Of a stretch of 64,000 nucleotides of DNA, positions 40,967-50,049 are shown piece after piece (position 1 is the first letter of the stretch; each line of letters begins with the position of its first letter). Position numbers and translations under genes: made by a program. Origin of the DNA: JAGLQA01 sp023135565 (lineage in GTDB: Bacteria > Acidobacteriota > Aminicenantia > UBA2199); the NCBI GenBank assembly GCA_030639305.1, contig DAOWCY010000001.1, positions 62,001-126,000 of the forward strand. The letters run 5' to 3'. The notes beneath the pieces were generated by a model. The model ran no database searches, was not told where the DNA came from, and worked only from the letters and a program-made list of their open reading frames with translations.

Positions 40967-43348
40967 TTACAAATTGCCGTAGGTGGCGACTAAATACTCA
41001 TGAACCTGCTTCGTCTCTTGCAGCAGCTCATCAAAACAAGACTCACCCGACAAATTTTTCAAAAAATTGTCGTTCACCATATAACTGTATATGAAATCAT
41101 ACTTTTCCTTTTTCAACTTTTCTATAACCCGGCAGGCTTCCGCTTTCATCCCCAGCAGGGCATAAATCTTGAGGCCGTCAAAATCCTCTTTGCCGTAGAT
41201 AGCAAGAGCTTCTTCCCCTTTGCCTTTCGCAGCAAGTAACAGGGCTTTAATAAACAGCGTTTTAGGATTCCCGGGAGCATATTGCTCTAATTTGGCTAAC
41301 AGCCCCGCGGCTGCTTCGTATTTTTTCATGCGCACTAAGAGCTCGGCATAAGGATGAGCAAAGATAACCGCCTCCGGCGAAATTTCAAACATCCTGCCGT
41401 ATCGAACAGCCGCTTTTTCATACTCTCCTAAATAGATGTAACACATGGCCAACTCATTGATTGCCGCAGTATAAAAAGGATCGATCTCTAAAGATCTTAA
41501 ATAAAACTTAATACCCTGCTCACAAAGCCCGGTAAAAAGATAAAAATCACCCACTATGTAAATGATTTCCGATACATTGGGGTTGATCTCTAAGGCGGTT
41601 TTAAAATGCCGGTGGGCTTTTTCTAAGCTGCCTTTGATGAAATAAACATAGGCCATGGCCGTGTTGGTCTCCGCGGATCGAGGGTCTAAGCGGTAGGCTT
41701 TTTCGCCGCTCGTCAACACCATGGCGCGGTCGTTTTTGTCATGGGAGTAGTAAAGATAACGGTGCTCGTAAGCCCAAACAAATCCGGCATAAGCTAAAGC
41801 ATAATCGGGATCGATTGCGATGGCCTTCTCAAACATCTTCACCCCGGCTTCGAAATCCCTATCCTGGCCGCTGAGCATGTATTTACTGCTGATAAAATAC
41901 TTCCCTTTCAGGTAACATTCATAAGCTTCCACATTCTTCTGCCGCCTTTTTTTCATGGCATCGATTTCACCGGGCGCAAGCTTTACATGCAGGGCCTCCG
42001 CAATGGCTTGCGATACTTCATCCTGCATATCGAATATGCTTTCTAATTTCCTGTCGAAGGTGTCGGTCCAGAGATAAGATTCATCATCCAGGTCGATCAA
42101 TTTGGCATTCACCCTGATGCGCTCCTCCTCTTTGCGGATACTTCCTTCAAGTACAGTCGCCACCCCGAGCTCTGCGCCGATTTCGCTCAAGGGTTTCCTG
42201 GTTTGTTTATAGCGCATGACTGAGGTGCGGGAGATGACTTTTAACTCCCTGATATGGGAGAGCTTGGTGATAATATCATCAACCATGCCGTCACAAAAAT
42301 ACTCCTGGTCTTTATTGGGACTGAGGTCGGTGAAAGGAAGCACGGCAACGGAATTCACCCACCTACCGGCGGGTTTTCCTTTTTCACCGGGCTGTCCGTT
42401 GAATATGATATAGGCGCCAACCGTCAAAATCAAAACCGCTAAAACAATCCCGGCTGTGAGCAGTAAAGAAGGACGGCGGCGGTATTTGGTGATACCGCTC
42501 AGTTCTTTCCTGGTTAGCCCTATCCCGGTATCCGATTCTCTTTTTACTGCGCGCAGGTCGGCGATTAGGGCGGCGCTGTTCTGATACCGTTTATCGCGCT
42601 CTTTAGTCAACAATCTATCTATTACTTGTGCCAATTCCATAGGGATATCGGCATTATGTGAACGAATGGGGGGATAATCCTTACCGGCTATGGCATAAAG
42701 CATGGAGTGGATATTATCACCGCTGAAAGGTAGTTCGCCGCTGAGCATTTCATACAAAATGACGCCTAAAGACCAGAGATCGGACCTGGGGTCCACCTCC
42801 TCTCCCTGCACTTGTTCAGGAGAGATGTAGGCTGCCGTACCCATGGTCGAACCTGTCCTGGTAAGCCGGGACTGCCCTTTTAGTTTGGCCAGCCCGAAAT
42901 CCAGTATCTTTACCCTGCCTTCCTCTTCGATAATTATGTTCTGCGGTTTAACGTCACGGTGAATAATCCCCTGGCTGTGAGCTTTGCCTAAACCCGCGGC
43001 GATTTGTATCGTTAGGTCTATGGCTTCCGCGGCCGGTACGGGTCCTTTATCCATCTTCAGGTGCAATGTTTCGCCCCGGTAATAGGCCATGGCAATAAAC
43101 AACCGCCGGTCTTCGGTTTCATCGATCTCATGGATATTGCAAATGTTGGGGTGTTCTAAGGCTGCTGCTGCTTGTGCTTCCCGTTTTAAGCGTTCTTTCG
43201 CTTCCGGGTTGCTTACCAGGTCCGGGGGTAAAAACTTAAGGGCAACGGTTCTTTTGAGTTTGGTATCTTCAGCTTTGTAAACAATACCCATGCCGCCCTC
43301 GCCCAATTTTTCGATAATCCTGTAATGGGATATAATTTTGCCTTTCAC
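40967..43348 (-). CDS. Hanks-type Ser/Thr kinase with TolB-like domain and TPRs
   Basis: The 793-aa protein has an intact kinase domain (residues 8-270: GEGGMGIVYKA, VALKF, HRDVKPQN, DFGLAK, SPEQVQG), a membrane helix (about 292-315), then a TolB/CadC-type domain (VAVLPFTDLSPNKDQEYFCDGMVDDIITKLS, about 332-480) and about eight TPR units to the end (about 490-780). The kinase faces the cytoplasm and the rest faces outside. This layout is frequent in Acidobacteriota and relatives. It has its own promoter and is transcribed divergently from the glycosyltransferase. Confidence 0.93.
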   Translation of the reverse strand: MKGKIISHYRIIEKLGEGGMGIVYKAEDTKLKRTVALKFLPPDLVSNPEAKERLKREAQAAAALEHPNICNIHEIDETEDRRLFIAMAYYRGETLHLKMDKGPVPAAEAIDLTIQIAAGLGKAHSQGIIHRDVKPQNIIIEEEGRVKILDFGLAKLKGQSRLTRTGSTMGTAAYISPEQVQGEEVDPRSDLWSLGVILYEMLSGELPFSGDNIHSMLYAIAGKDYPPIRSHNADIPMELAQVIDRLLTKERDKRYQNSAALIADLRAVKRESDTGIGLTRKELSGITKYRRRPSLLLTAGIVLAVLILTVGAYIIFNGQPGEKGKPAGRWVNSVAVLPFTDLSPNKDQEYFCDGMVDDIITKLSHIRELKVISRTSVMRYKQTRKPLSEIGAELGVATVLEGSIRKEEERIRVNAKLIDLDDESYLWTDTFDRKLESIFDMQDEVSQAIAEALHVKLAPGEIDAMKKRRQKNVEAYECYLKGKYFISSKYMLSGQDRDFEAGVKMFEKAIAIDPDYALAYAGFVWAYEHRYLYYSHDKNDRAMVLTSGEKAYRLDPRSAETNTAMAYVYFIKGSLEKAHRHFKTALEINPNVSEIIYIVGDFYLFTGLCEQGIKFYLRSLEIDPFYTAAINELAMCYIYLGEYEKAAVRYGRMFEISPEAVIFAHPYAELLVRMKKYEAAAGLLAKLEQYAPGNPKTLFIKALLLAAKGKGEEALAIYGKEDFDGLKIYALLGMKAEACRVIEKLKKEKYDFIYSYMVNDNFLKNLSGESCFDELLQETKQVHEYLVATYGNL

Positions 43349-43479
43349 TATTTTTCTCCCTTATGAGCCGTGAAAAAGTCCCTTCGGAGGCATCTTAATA
43401 AAAAAGAGATTTCTTCCGCGCTTAAAGTTCTCGATTTCTCTAAATGATTTATAGTAATACCTGTTTTAACCATTTGTTT

Positions 43480-43508
43480 ATTTTAGGGGAAATTAGTTCT
43501 TATGTCAA
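43480..43508 (-). promoter_or_regulatory. Promoter of Ser/Thr kinase gene
   Basis: On the - strand TTGACA (43508-43503), a 17-bp spacer and TAAAAT (43485-43480). It is back to back with the promoter of the glycosyltransferase gene. Confidence 0.6.
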
Positions 43509-43510
43509 GT

Positions 43511-43539
43511 TTGATAATTCTAAATACTTATGATATTAT
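43511..43539 (+). promoter_or_regulatory. Promoter of glycosyltransferase gene
   Basis: TTGATA (43511-43516), a 17-bp spacer and TATTAT (43534-43539). The two -35 boxes are 2 bp apart, so the pair could share a regulator. Confidence 0.55.
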
Positions 43540-43565
43540 CTTGTAAAAGTTTGCTGAAAAAACAT

Positions 43566-43618
43566 GTTTCTTAATACCGCACTGTAAGTGCCTGGACCAA
43601 GCTTGAAAAAAAAGCCGC
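43566..43618 (+). repeat. Family B hairpin segment
   Basis: GTTTCTTAATACC, GCACTGTAAGTGC (43579-43591) and CAAGCTTGAAAAAAAAGCCGCC match the element at 54109-54174, and the 13-mer is the one of the transketolase leader. It is the 5' leader of the glycosyltransferase mRNA. Confidence 0.6.
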
Positions 43619-43632
43619 CGCAGGAGTAAAAA

Positions 43633-44997
43633 ATGAGTAAAATACTATTTTTATCGCAGCCCGCATTAGGGCATGTAAATCCCCTGCTAAACATAGCGCT
43701 GCAATTAAAGGAAGAAGGGCATGATGTGCGCTTCCTCATCCCCGGGGTAAAAAACTACGACACGAAAATTAAAATACTTCAAAACCTGACCGCTGCTCCC
43801 GAACATGTGGAAAACGCCGGTATCCGGGCGGATGTGGTCAAACCCCACATCAAACTGCTGCTCAAAGCGCCTTTGATCCCCCTTACCAAAGGTTTAAAAG
43901 AGATGCATTTCGTGGCCGGTGTGTTCAGCGACGGCTTGCCCTATTATACGAAAAAACTGCTCGACTATTTCCAGGAATGGCAGCCCGATGCGATTGTTCA
44001 CGAATATCTTTTTTTCGCGGCCAACATCGCCGCGGACCTGGAAAAAATCCCCTATGTCTGCGTTTATCACACCGGTCTACCCTTCTATGGTCCGCAAGTG
44101 CCCCCCTTCGCCAGCGGATTGGAAATAACCGCCGAAACCTCACCGGAAAAAGAAAAACTAATCGCCCAAGAAAAAAAATTCCTGCCCAAAGTCGACGCTA
44201 AAATAAACGCGGCCCGGGCACATTTCGGTCTCGAACCCCTGGCTTCCAACATCCTGCGGCGGCCTTATTCGTCCTGGTTAAACCTTGTGCTCAGCCACGA
44301 AAAGATCGAAGCCGAACGGTCGCAATTAGGTGAGAACACCCTTTATATAGGCCCCAGTTTTTCAAAAAGAAAGGACATCGAAGCAGGTGATTTTCCTTTC
44401 GATAAATTAGACAAAACAAAGTACAAAGTGTATGTGTCCTTAGGGACTATTTTTAATAACAAACCGCAGATATTCCGCAAGATCATGAATGCCTTAGACA
44501 ATGACGTCTACCAGGTGATTATCAGCGGCGGCGGCGCATTTAAAACGCTGCAAAAAGGGAAGGTGCCGGCAAACTGCCTGCTTTTCGAGAGTGTGCCCCA
44601 GGTAGACTTGCTGCCTGAGATCGATCTTTTTATCACCCACGGCGGCAATAACAGCACCAATGAAGCGCTGACAGCCGGAAAACCGCTGGTGGTGCTGCCC
44701 GTGGGCGGCGAGCAGAACGACAACAGGCAGAAAATCGAACACATCCAGGCCGGTTTAGGGTTCGATATCGACGACTTCGACAAAGAAGATATTGCCGAAA
44801 ATATAGAAGCCATCAGGGAGAACAAGATTTTTTCCGATACCGCTGCCCGGGCCCAAAAATACTTTGCCGAGACCGATGCTCCCCTCACATCGGCCCGGTT
44901 GATCTGTTGGCTCATCGAGAACAAAAAGCCTTTTCAGCGCAAGAAGAGTCTCCCTTATACCATAACCAAACATAATTTCAACGAGTATTTGCGCTAA
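43633..44997 (+). CDS. UGT/MGT-family glycosyltransferase
   Basis: The 454-aa protein is a GT-B enzyme of the GT1 type: N-terminal FLSQPALGHVNPLLNIALQL (acceptor side) and C-terminal donor motif with THGGNNSTNEALTAGKPLVVLPVGGEQNDNRQ. Relatives move sugars to macrolides, lipids or other small molecules, using UDP- or dTDP-sugars. No pathway genes are adjacent; acceptor unknown. Confidence 0.88.
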   Translation: MSKILFLSQPALGHVNPLLNIALQLKEEGHDVRFLIPGVKNYDTKIKILQNLTAAPEHVENAGIRADVVKPHIKLLLKAPLIPLTKGLKEMHFVAGVFSDGLPYYTKKLLDYFQEWQPDAIVHEYLFFAANIAADLEKIPYVCVYHTGLPFYGPQVPPFASGLEITAETSPEKEKLIAQEKKFLPKVDAKINAARAHFGLEPLASNILRRPYSSWLNLVLSHEKIEAERSQLGENTLYIGPSFSKRKDIEAGDFPFDKLDKTKYKVYVSLGTIFNNKPQIFRKIMNALDNDVYQVIISGGGAFKTLQKGKVPANCLLFESVPQVDLLPEIDLFITHGGNNSTNEALTAGKPLVVLPVGGEQNDNRQKIEHIQAGLGFDIDDFDKEDIAENIEAIRENKIFSDTAARAQKYFAETDAPLTSARLICWLIENKKPFQRKKSLPYTITKHNFNEYLR

Positions 44998-45207
44998 AGC
45001 CGCCTTTCAGCAGCGTTCAGCGTTCAGCATCCGGGTTTCGGCAGTGGGGCATTCGCGAACTCTACCGGGCTGATTCCGCCGTCTAATATGTTCCCGGTTT
45101 TAAATTTCAAAAACTCGATTGCTGCTGTGCCCGGGGGAAAAATTGATCATGTATTTCGTAGAATCTTTAACAAAATTAGAATTACGGCATTTAACCTGCA
45201 AAAATGA

Positions 45208-45236
45208 TTGACTTATGTTCCCGGATTTATTATACT
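45208..45236 (+). promoter_or_regulatory. Promoter of cDPG-synthetase-like operon
   Basis: TTGACT (45208-45213), a 17-bp spacer and TATACT (45231-45236). It fixes the start at ATG 45286, preceded by ACAGGAGG, rather than at the TTG that lies in the -35 box. The preceding 44998-45207 shows nothing else. Confidence 0.65.
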
Positions 45237-45285
45237 AAGGCTTGAAGAAAAATCTAAATTAGTATTGCTAAAACAGGAGGTAGAA

Positions 45286-46605
45286 ATGCGCAATGCGATA
45301 ATAATGGGCGCTGCTGGCCGTGATTTTCATAATTTCAACACGTTTTTTAGAAACAAAAAGGAGATCAAAGTAGTAGCCTTTACTGCGGCACAAATTCCCG
45401 ACATAGAGGGAAGAAAGTATCCCAAAGAACTGGCTGGAGAGTTTTATCCCGAAGGTATCGATATTTACCCGGAAACAGAACTCCTGGAATTGATCGAAAA
45501 ATTCGACGTCCAGGATGTCTATTTTTCTTACAGTGACGTGCCTTACGAGCACTTGATGAATAAGTCCGCGGACGTCAACAAAGCCGGGGCAAACTTTATC
45601 CTCTTAGGACCTAAAGAGACAATGGTAGAAAGCACAAAACCGGTTATTTCGGTATGTGCGGTCAGGACCGGCTGCGGCAAAAGCCAGACCACCAGGAAGG
45701 TAAGTACTATCTTAAGGGACATGGGTTATAAAGTTGCCGCCATCAGGCATCCCATGCCTTACGGCGACCTGGTCAAGCAGCGGGTACAAAAATTTGAAAC
45801 TGTAGCAGATTTAAAGAAACACGAATGCACCATCGAAGAGATGGAGGAGTATGAACCTCATATCGAGAATGGCGTCATCGTATTTGCCGGAGTCGATTAT
45901 GAAGCTATATTAAGAGAAGCGGAAAAAGTTGCCGATATTATCCTCTGGGATGGCGGCAATAATGATTTCTCTTTTTATAAATCCGACTTAGAAATCGTGG
46001 TGGCCGACCCGCACCGGCCCGGGCATGAATTAAGTTACTATCCCGGGGAAGTCAATTTTAAGCGAGCCGATGTCATCGTCATCAACAAAATCGACACGGC
46101 CGACTTAGATAATATCCTGGAAGTAAGAGACAATATCATCGCGGTTAACCCGGAGGCAGTGGTTGTAGATGCTGCTTCTCCTCTTTATGTAAAAGATGGC
46201 CACCGGATCAGGGGTAAAAAAGTTCTCGTGGTAGAAGACGGCCCCACCCTGACCCACGGCGAGATGAAATACGGCGCCGGGATAATGGCGGCCATGAAGT
46301 ACGGCGCGGCTGAGTTAGTCGACCCCAGGCCCTATGCAGTGGGAACCATTGCCGAAACCTTCGAGAAATATCCCGAAATCGGCATTCTACTGCCGGCAAT
46401 GGGTTACGGCGCTCAGCAGATGAAAGACCTGGAAGCCACCATCAATAAAGTCGAAGCCGACTTAGTAGTGATCGGCACCCCCATCGACTTAGGCCGGATC
46501 GTTAATTTTAAGAAACCCACGGTTCGCGTCACTTATGAATTAGAGGAGATCGGTACTCCCACCCTGAGCGATGTGCTGCAGAATCATCCGAAATTAAAAA
46601 AATAA
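45286..46605 (+). CDS. Cyclic 2,3-diphosphoglycerate synthetase-like GTPase
   Basis: From ATG 45286 (AGGAGG 9 bases before) the protein is 439 aa. The N-terminal part reads like a Rossmann domain (IIMGAAGRDFHNFNTFFR), followed by a P-loop (CAVRTGCGKSQTTRKV) and a guanine-type motif (VINKIDTAD). This matches the family named after methanogen cyclic 2,3-diphosphoglycerate synthetase; many bacterial members are of unproven function and lie next to carbamate kinase, as here. It may act as a metal or cofactor GTPase. Confidence 0.85.
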   Translation: MRNAIIMGAAGRDFHNFNTFFRNKKEIKVVAFTAAQIPDIEGRKYPKELAGEFYPEGIDIYPETELLELIEKFDVQDVYFSYSDVPYEHLMNKSADVNKAGANFILLGPKETMVESTKPVISVCAVRTGCGKSQTTRKVSTILRDMGYKVAAIRHPMPYGDLVKQRVQKFETVADLKKHECTIEEMEEYEPHIENGVIVFAGVDYEAILREAEKVADIILWDGGNNDFSFYKSDLEIVVADPHRPGHELSYYPGEVNFKRADVIVINKIDTADLDNILEVRDNIIAVNPEAVVVDAASPLYVKDGHRIRGKKVLVVEDGPTLTHGEMKYGAGIMAAMKYGAAELVDPRPYAVGTIAETFEKYPEIGILLPAMGYGAQQMKDLEATINKVEADLVVIGTPIDLGRIVNFKKPTVRVTYELEEIGTPTLSDVLQNHPKLKK

Positions 46606-46765
46606 ACTAACTTAAGCGTTTAGTGTGCCATATGGTACGCAAAAAGCACGATATCCTGCGCTGCCCGGTGCGGCGCAGGGTGCTTTTTCCCGGTCCCGGG
46701 GCTGGGGGAAGCAGATTTTGCGGCAGCGCTAAAAATTTCAGCCCCGGGCTAAAAACGGTGTACAG

Positions 46766-47734
46766 ATGAATAATAAATTGGCCCTTATAGCTTTCGGCGG
46801 TAATGCAATGCTTTCCGCCGAGGAGAAAGGCACAGCCAAAGAGCAGTATAATAATGCAAAACATGCCGCCAAACTAATGGTCGATATCGTAAAAAAAGGT
46901 TATGAATTGATCATTGTTCACGGCAATGGCCCCCAGGTGGGAAATGTGTTACTGCAAATGGAAGCAGCCGCTAACATTGTCCCCCCTTTCCCTCTCGACG
47001 TGTGCGACGCCATGACTGAAGGAAGCATGGGCTATATGATGGAAAGAGCCATCCTTAACGAATTAAGAAAACAATCTATAGATAAGGAAGTGGTCACTCT
47101 CCTGACACAGGTCATCGTAGATAAGGAAGACCGGGCCTTTACCAATCCCACCAAACCTATCGGCCCGTTTTACAATGCCTTTAGAGCAAAGCAGTTGAAA
47201 AAGGAGAACAAATGGGCCATGGTTGAAGACGCCGGCAGGGGATTCAGGAGGGTCGTTCCTTCTCCTAAGCCAATAGACATAGTCCCCAAAAAAGCCATCC
47301 GCTCCATGGTGGAGAAAGGCATCGTTGTTGTCGCGGCCGGAGGCGGAGGCATACCTGTTTTCTTAAATTACAACGGCTATGTGGAAGGAGTAGAGGCGGT
47401 CATCGACAAAGATTTCGCCTCTTCCTTGATTGCCAGGGAAGCCGGAGTGGATTTATTTATCATCTTAACCGGGGTTGACCGGGTAGTGGAGAATTTCGGC
47501 AAGGAGAACGCCGTACCCTTAAAAGTAATAGATATAAAAAGAGCAGGGCAAATGCTTACTGAAGGGCAATTCCCTCCCGGTTCGATGGGGCCGAAGATAT
47601 CCGCTTCCATCGAATATATCGAAGGTGGGGGAAAAGAAGTTTTGATCACATCCGCGGAAAAACTCAGGTTAGCGTTAATCGGAAGATCGGGAACCAGGAT
47701 CGTAAGAGATTTAAAGAAAGATGCAAGGAGATAA
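46766..47734 (+). CDS. arcC: Carbamate kinase
   Basis: The 322-aa protein has KLALIAFGGNAML, VHGNGPQVGNVLLQ, PLDVCDAMTEGSMGYM, the VVAAGGGGIPV and VDKDFASSLIA type motifs and DLFIILTGVD. It makes ATP from carbamoyl phosphate, or the reverse. Being next to a cDPG-like GTPase and not to arginine deiminase genes, it may serve purine or pyrimidine breakdown, consistent with the xanthine dehydrogenase elsewhere in the window. 160 bp separate it from the gene before. Confidence 0.95.
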   Translation: MNNKLALIAFGGNAMLSAEEKGTAKEQYNNAKHAAKLMVDIVKKGYELIIVHGNGPQVGNVLLQMEAAANIVPPFPLDVCDAMTEGSMGYMMERAILNELRKQSIDKEVVTLLTQVIVDKEDRAFTNPTKPIGPFYNAFRAKQLKKENKWAMVEDAGRGFRRVVPSPKPIDIVPKKAIRSMVEKGIVVVAAGGGGIPVFLNYNGYVEGVEAVIDKDFASSLIAREAGVDLFIILTGVDRVVENFGKENAVPLKVIDIKRAGQMLTEGQFPPGSMGPKISASIEYIEGGGKEVLITSAEKLRLALIGRSGTRIVRDLKKDARR

Positions 47735-47736
47735 AA

Positions 47737-50049
47737 GTGGAAGTTAATCTTAATATAGAAAAGGAAGATGTCGGTTTTCTAAAAAAATATTTAGAAGGGA
47801 AGACCGTTCCCGTGGAGTTGGAGGAGATTGCTTACCAGGTAGCCCTCTTTAAAACCAGGGAGAAAAGAAGCAACAAGGTAATAGTCTACAGCCCCAATTG
47901 TGAATACAAAGCCGAAGATTTGATTTACAAAGAGTACCCCGGTAAAATTCCCGTCGGTTCAAAAAAGTATATAGAGATAGAGGAAGGAGTAGTACTCCGG
48001 GTAGCTGAAACCAAAGAAAGGTTCGGTTTTTTTGAAATAAAGTTATGTTATGAAGGCACCTCCGATTTCAAGAAATATACCGATTATTTAGACCGGCAGA
48101 AAATCGAACTGCTGCTGCCCCACAAACAGGAGAAGCCCTACGCGGAGCCTGAATATCTCGCTGAAGATATCGATCCCAGGCTGCAGCAGGCTCCCCTTTT
48201 AGAACGGGACTTTAATATTTTGAAGCGAAAATTGGTCTCCGCTTTGAATAAAGAAGCGGATTTAGCTTTAGTCAGCAGAAAAGCGCTGCGCCAAAAGTAC
48301 ATCAAACCCATAGACGCCGAGGTATTCGACAAAATAAGAAATTTTTTGACGGAGAACAAAAAATCGACAGCCACCGAATTCTTAGTGGAGAACTTTGCCG
48401 GGATCGATCCCGGTTCAGAAGACTTTTCTTCTTATTGTTTTGCTTTGAACTATACGATGAAGACCGGCTACAAGATCGATTTCCAGCAGACCAACGATAC
48501 CGGTTGGGGGAAATGGAATTTGATCTCCGTCATCTACTATATGAAGAAAGATTCTATAATGAGTGAAACAAATCCTCTTTTAGACAGGGTGGTTTTGGGG
48601 GACAAGAAAAATATCGGCCAGAAAAGGAGAAAATTTGAAGAGGCTTTATTTATCGAAGGACCTACCAGGTATTATTTAACCCAGCGGGAAGTCACAGCCG
48701 GGGCGATAAATACGAAGCCGGGATTTTTCGACTTAGGCGAGTCTATAGAAATTGAGATAATCGATGGAAAAACAAGGAAGCCCTATTTGTTTTATTATTA
48801 CAGCGATGTAGATTTAATGATCGGCTTCAAGGAAATATACGAGAAATACAAAGTGCTGCAAGGCGCCGTTTTAAATTTCGAACAGTCGGCCGACGGCAAG
48901 TTGTATTTTAACATTCGCACCACCAAAAAAGGCACCATTGCCGATGTGATAGAATACGTGCCGGGAAAAAATGCCTTCAGGGCCATAGAAGAGAAGGCCG
49001 CCTCTCCTGTGTTTGCTTTCAAATCCATGTTTTTGGAGAGCACGGTTTTTAATACCATATATGAGCACATCGACGAATTCAGGAACATCGAAACTTTTAA
49101 TAAATTGGTGCATAAAGTGTTCTTAGAGTTCGGCGTAAAAGAAAAAAATTACGAAATACATATTCTCCGGCTGCATCATATTTTAGACCTGATCTTTCCC
49201 ACCGGTTTGAAGCTGGTAGAAGATATTCTCCTCAGTAACCCGGAATTTGTCCCTTCCGAAAAACTCTCCGGCGTTTTTTATCTCGACTCCGAAGTGGTCG
49301 CCGAGATCGAGGAGGCAGAGTACCGCAGGAAAGAGCTGGCTGTGGATGAAACGAAAAAAAAAAGGGAAGAGAGCAGGAAGCAGAAGAGAACTGAAGAGCA
49401 AAAGGTAAGAGATGAAATCAAGAAGAAAAGAGAAGAGAGGCGGAAGAAAAGAGAAGATGAGATGTTTTTAAAGGAGAAGTTGGAGAAAGAGAAAAAAGAG
49501 CGGGAAGAGAAAAGATTAGAAGAATTGAGGAAGAAAAAAGAAGCCCTAAAGAGAAAAAGCAAAGCGCCTAAATTCAAACCCAGGGAAAGCGAACTCAGGA
49601 AACGATTCTACAAGGAAGGTCAGTCGGGAACCGGGGCAGTGGAGAAAGAAGCGGCGCTCAAGCAGGATTTCCCCAAGCCCAGGGCGGAAACCCCGGTAAA
49701 AGAATCACCGGGCCGGCCGGCGCACTCCAGGAAAGCGAAGAAGAAAGCGGCAGAAGAAAATGCCCCCAAAACCCCCAAAAAAATTGCGAAGAAACCGCTC
49801 GATGAAAGCATGAGTGAAGATGAGATCAAGAGCCAGATCAAGTTGGAAGAACTAAAGCAAACAGTAGCCGATAGGAAAGAGAGACCGTCCCAGGCTAAGA
49901 AAGAAAAGAAAGATAAAAAGATAGCTTACAGTGACGACGGCGGTTTTGGCGGCGCATTTGCTTCCAAGTTAGATGAAATAGTAAAAAAAGAAGACTCGAA
50001 AGAAGATTCAAAAGAAGAAGACAAAGAGAAAAAGAGTACTAAAAAATGA
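47737..50049 (+). CDS. Large charged protein of unknown function
   Basis: The 770-aa protein has no recognised family. Residues 1-510 look globular (starts MEVNLNIEKEDVGFLKKYLEG; contains DTGWGKWNLISVIYYMKK at about 265). About 515-770 is almost entirely Lys/Glu/Arg, first a long coiled coil (for example RRKKREDEMFLKEKLEKE) and then a basic, Pro-containing, disordered tail rich in KKAAEE and KPR. It has no signal peptide or membrane helix, so it is cytoplasmic and may bind nucleic acid or act as a scaffold. It starts 2 bp after carbamate kinase and overlaps Nnr by 4 bp. Confidence 0.75.
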   Translation: MEVNLNIEKEDVGFLKKYLEGKTVPVELEEIAYQVALFKTREKRSNKVIVYSPNCEYKAEDLIYKEYPGKIPVGSKKYIEIEEGVVLRVAETKERFGFFEIKLCYEGTSDFKKYTDYLDRQKIELLLPHKQEKPYAEPEYLAEDIDPRLQQAPLLERDFNILKRKLVSALNKEADLALVSRKALRQKYIKPIDAEVFDKIRNFLTENKKSTATEFLVENFAGIDPGSEDFSSYCFALNYTMKTGYKIDFQQTNDTGWGKWNLISVIYYMKKDSIMSETNPLLDRVVLGDKKNIGQKRRKFEEALFIEGPTRYYLTQREVTAGAINTKPGFFDLGESIEIEIIDGKTRKPYLFYYYSDVDLMIGFKEIYEKYKVLQGAVLNFEQSADGKLYFNIRTTKKGTIADVIEYVPGKNAFRAIEEKAASPVFAFKSMFLESTVFNTIYEHIDEFRNIETFNKLVHKVFLEFGVKEKNYEIHILRLHHILDLIFPTGLKLVEDILLSNPEFVPSEKLSGVFYLDSEVVAEIEEAEYRRKELAVDETKKKREESRKQKRTEEQKVRDEIKKKREERRKKREDEMFLKEKLEKEKKEREEKRLEELRKKKEALKRKSKAPKFKPRESELRKRFYKEGQSGTGAVEKEAALKQDFPKPRAETPVKESPGRPAHSRKAKKKAAEENAPKTPKKIAKKPLDESMSEDEIKSQIKLEELKQTVADRKERPSQAKKEKKDKKIAYSDDGGFGGAFASKLDEIVKKEDSKEDSKEEDKEKKSTKK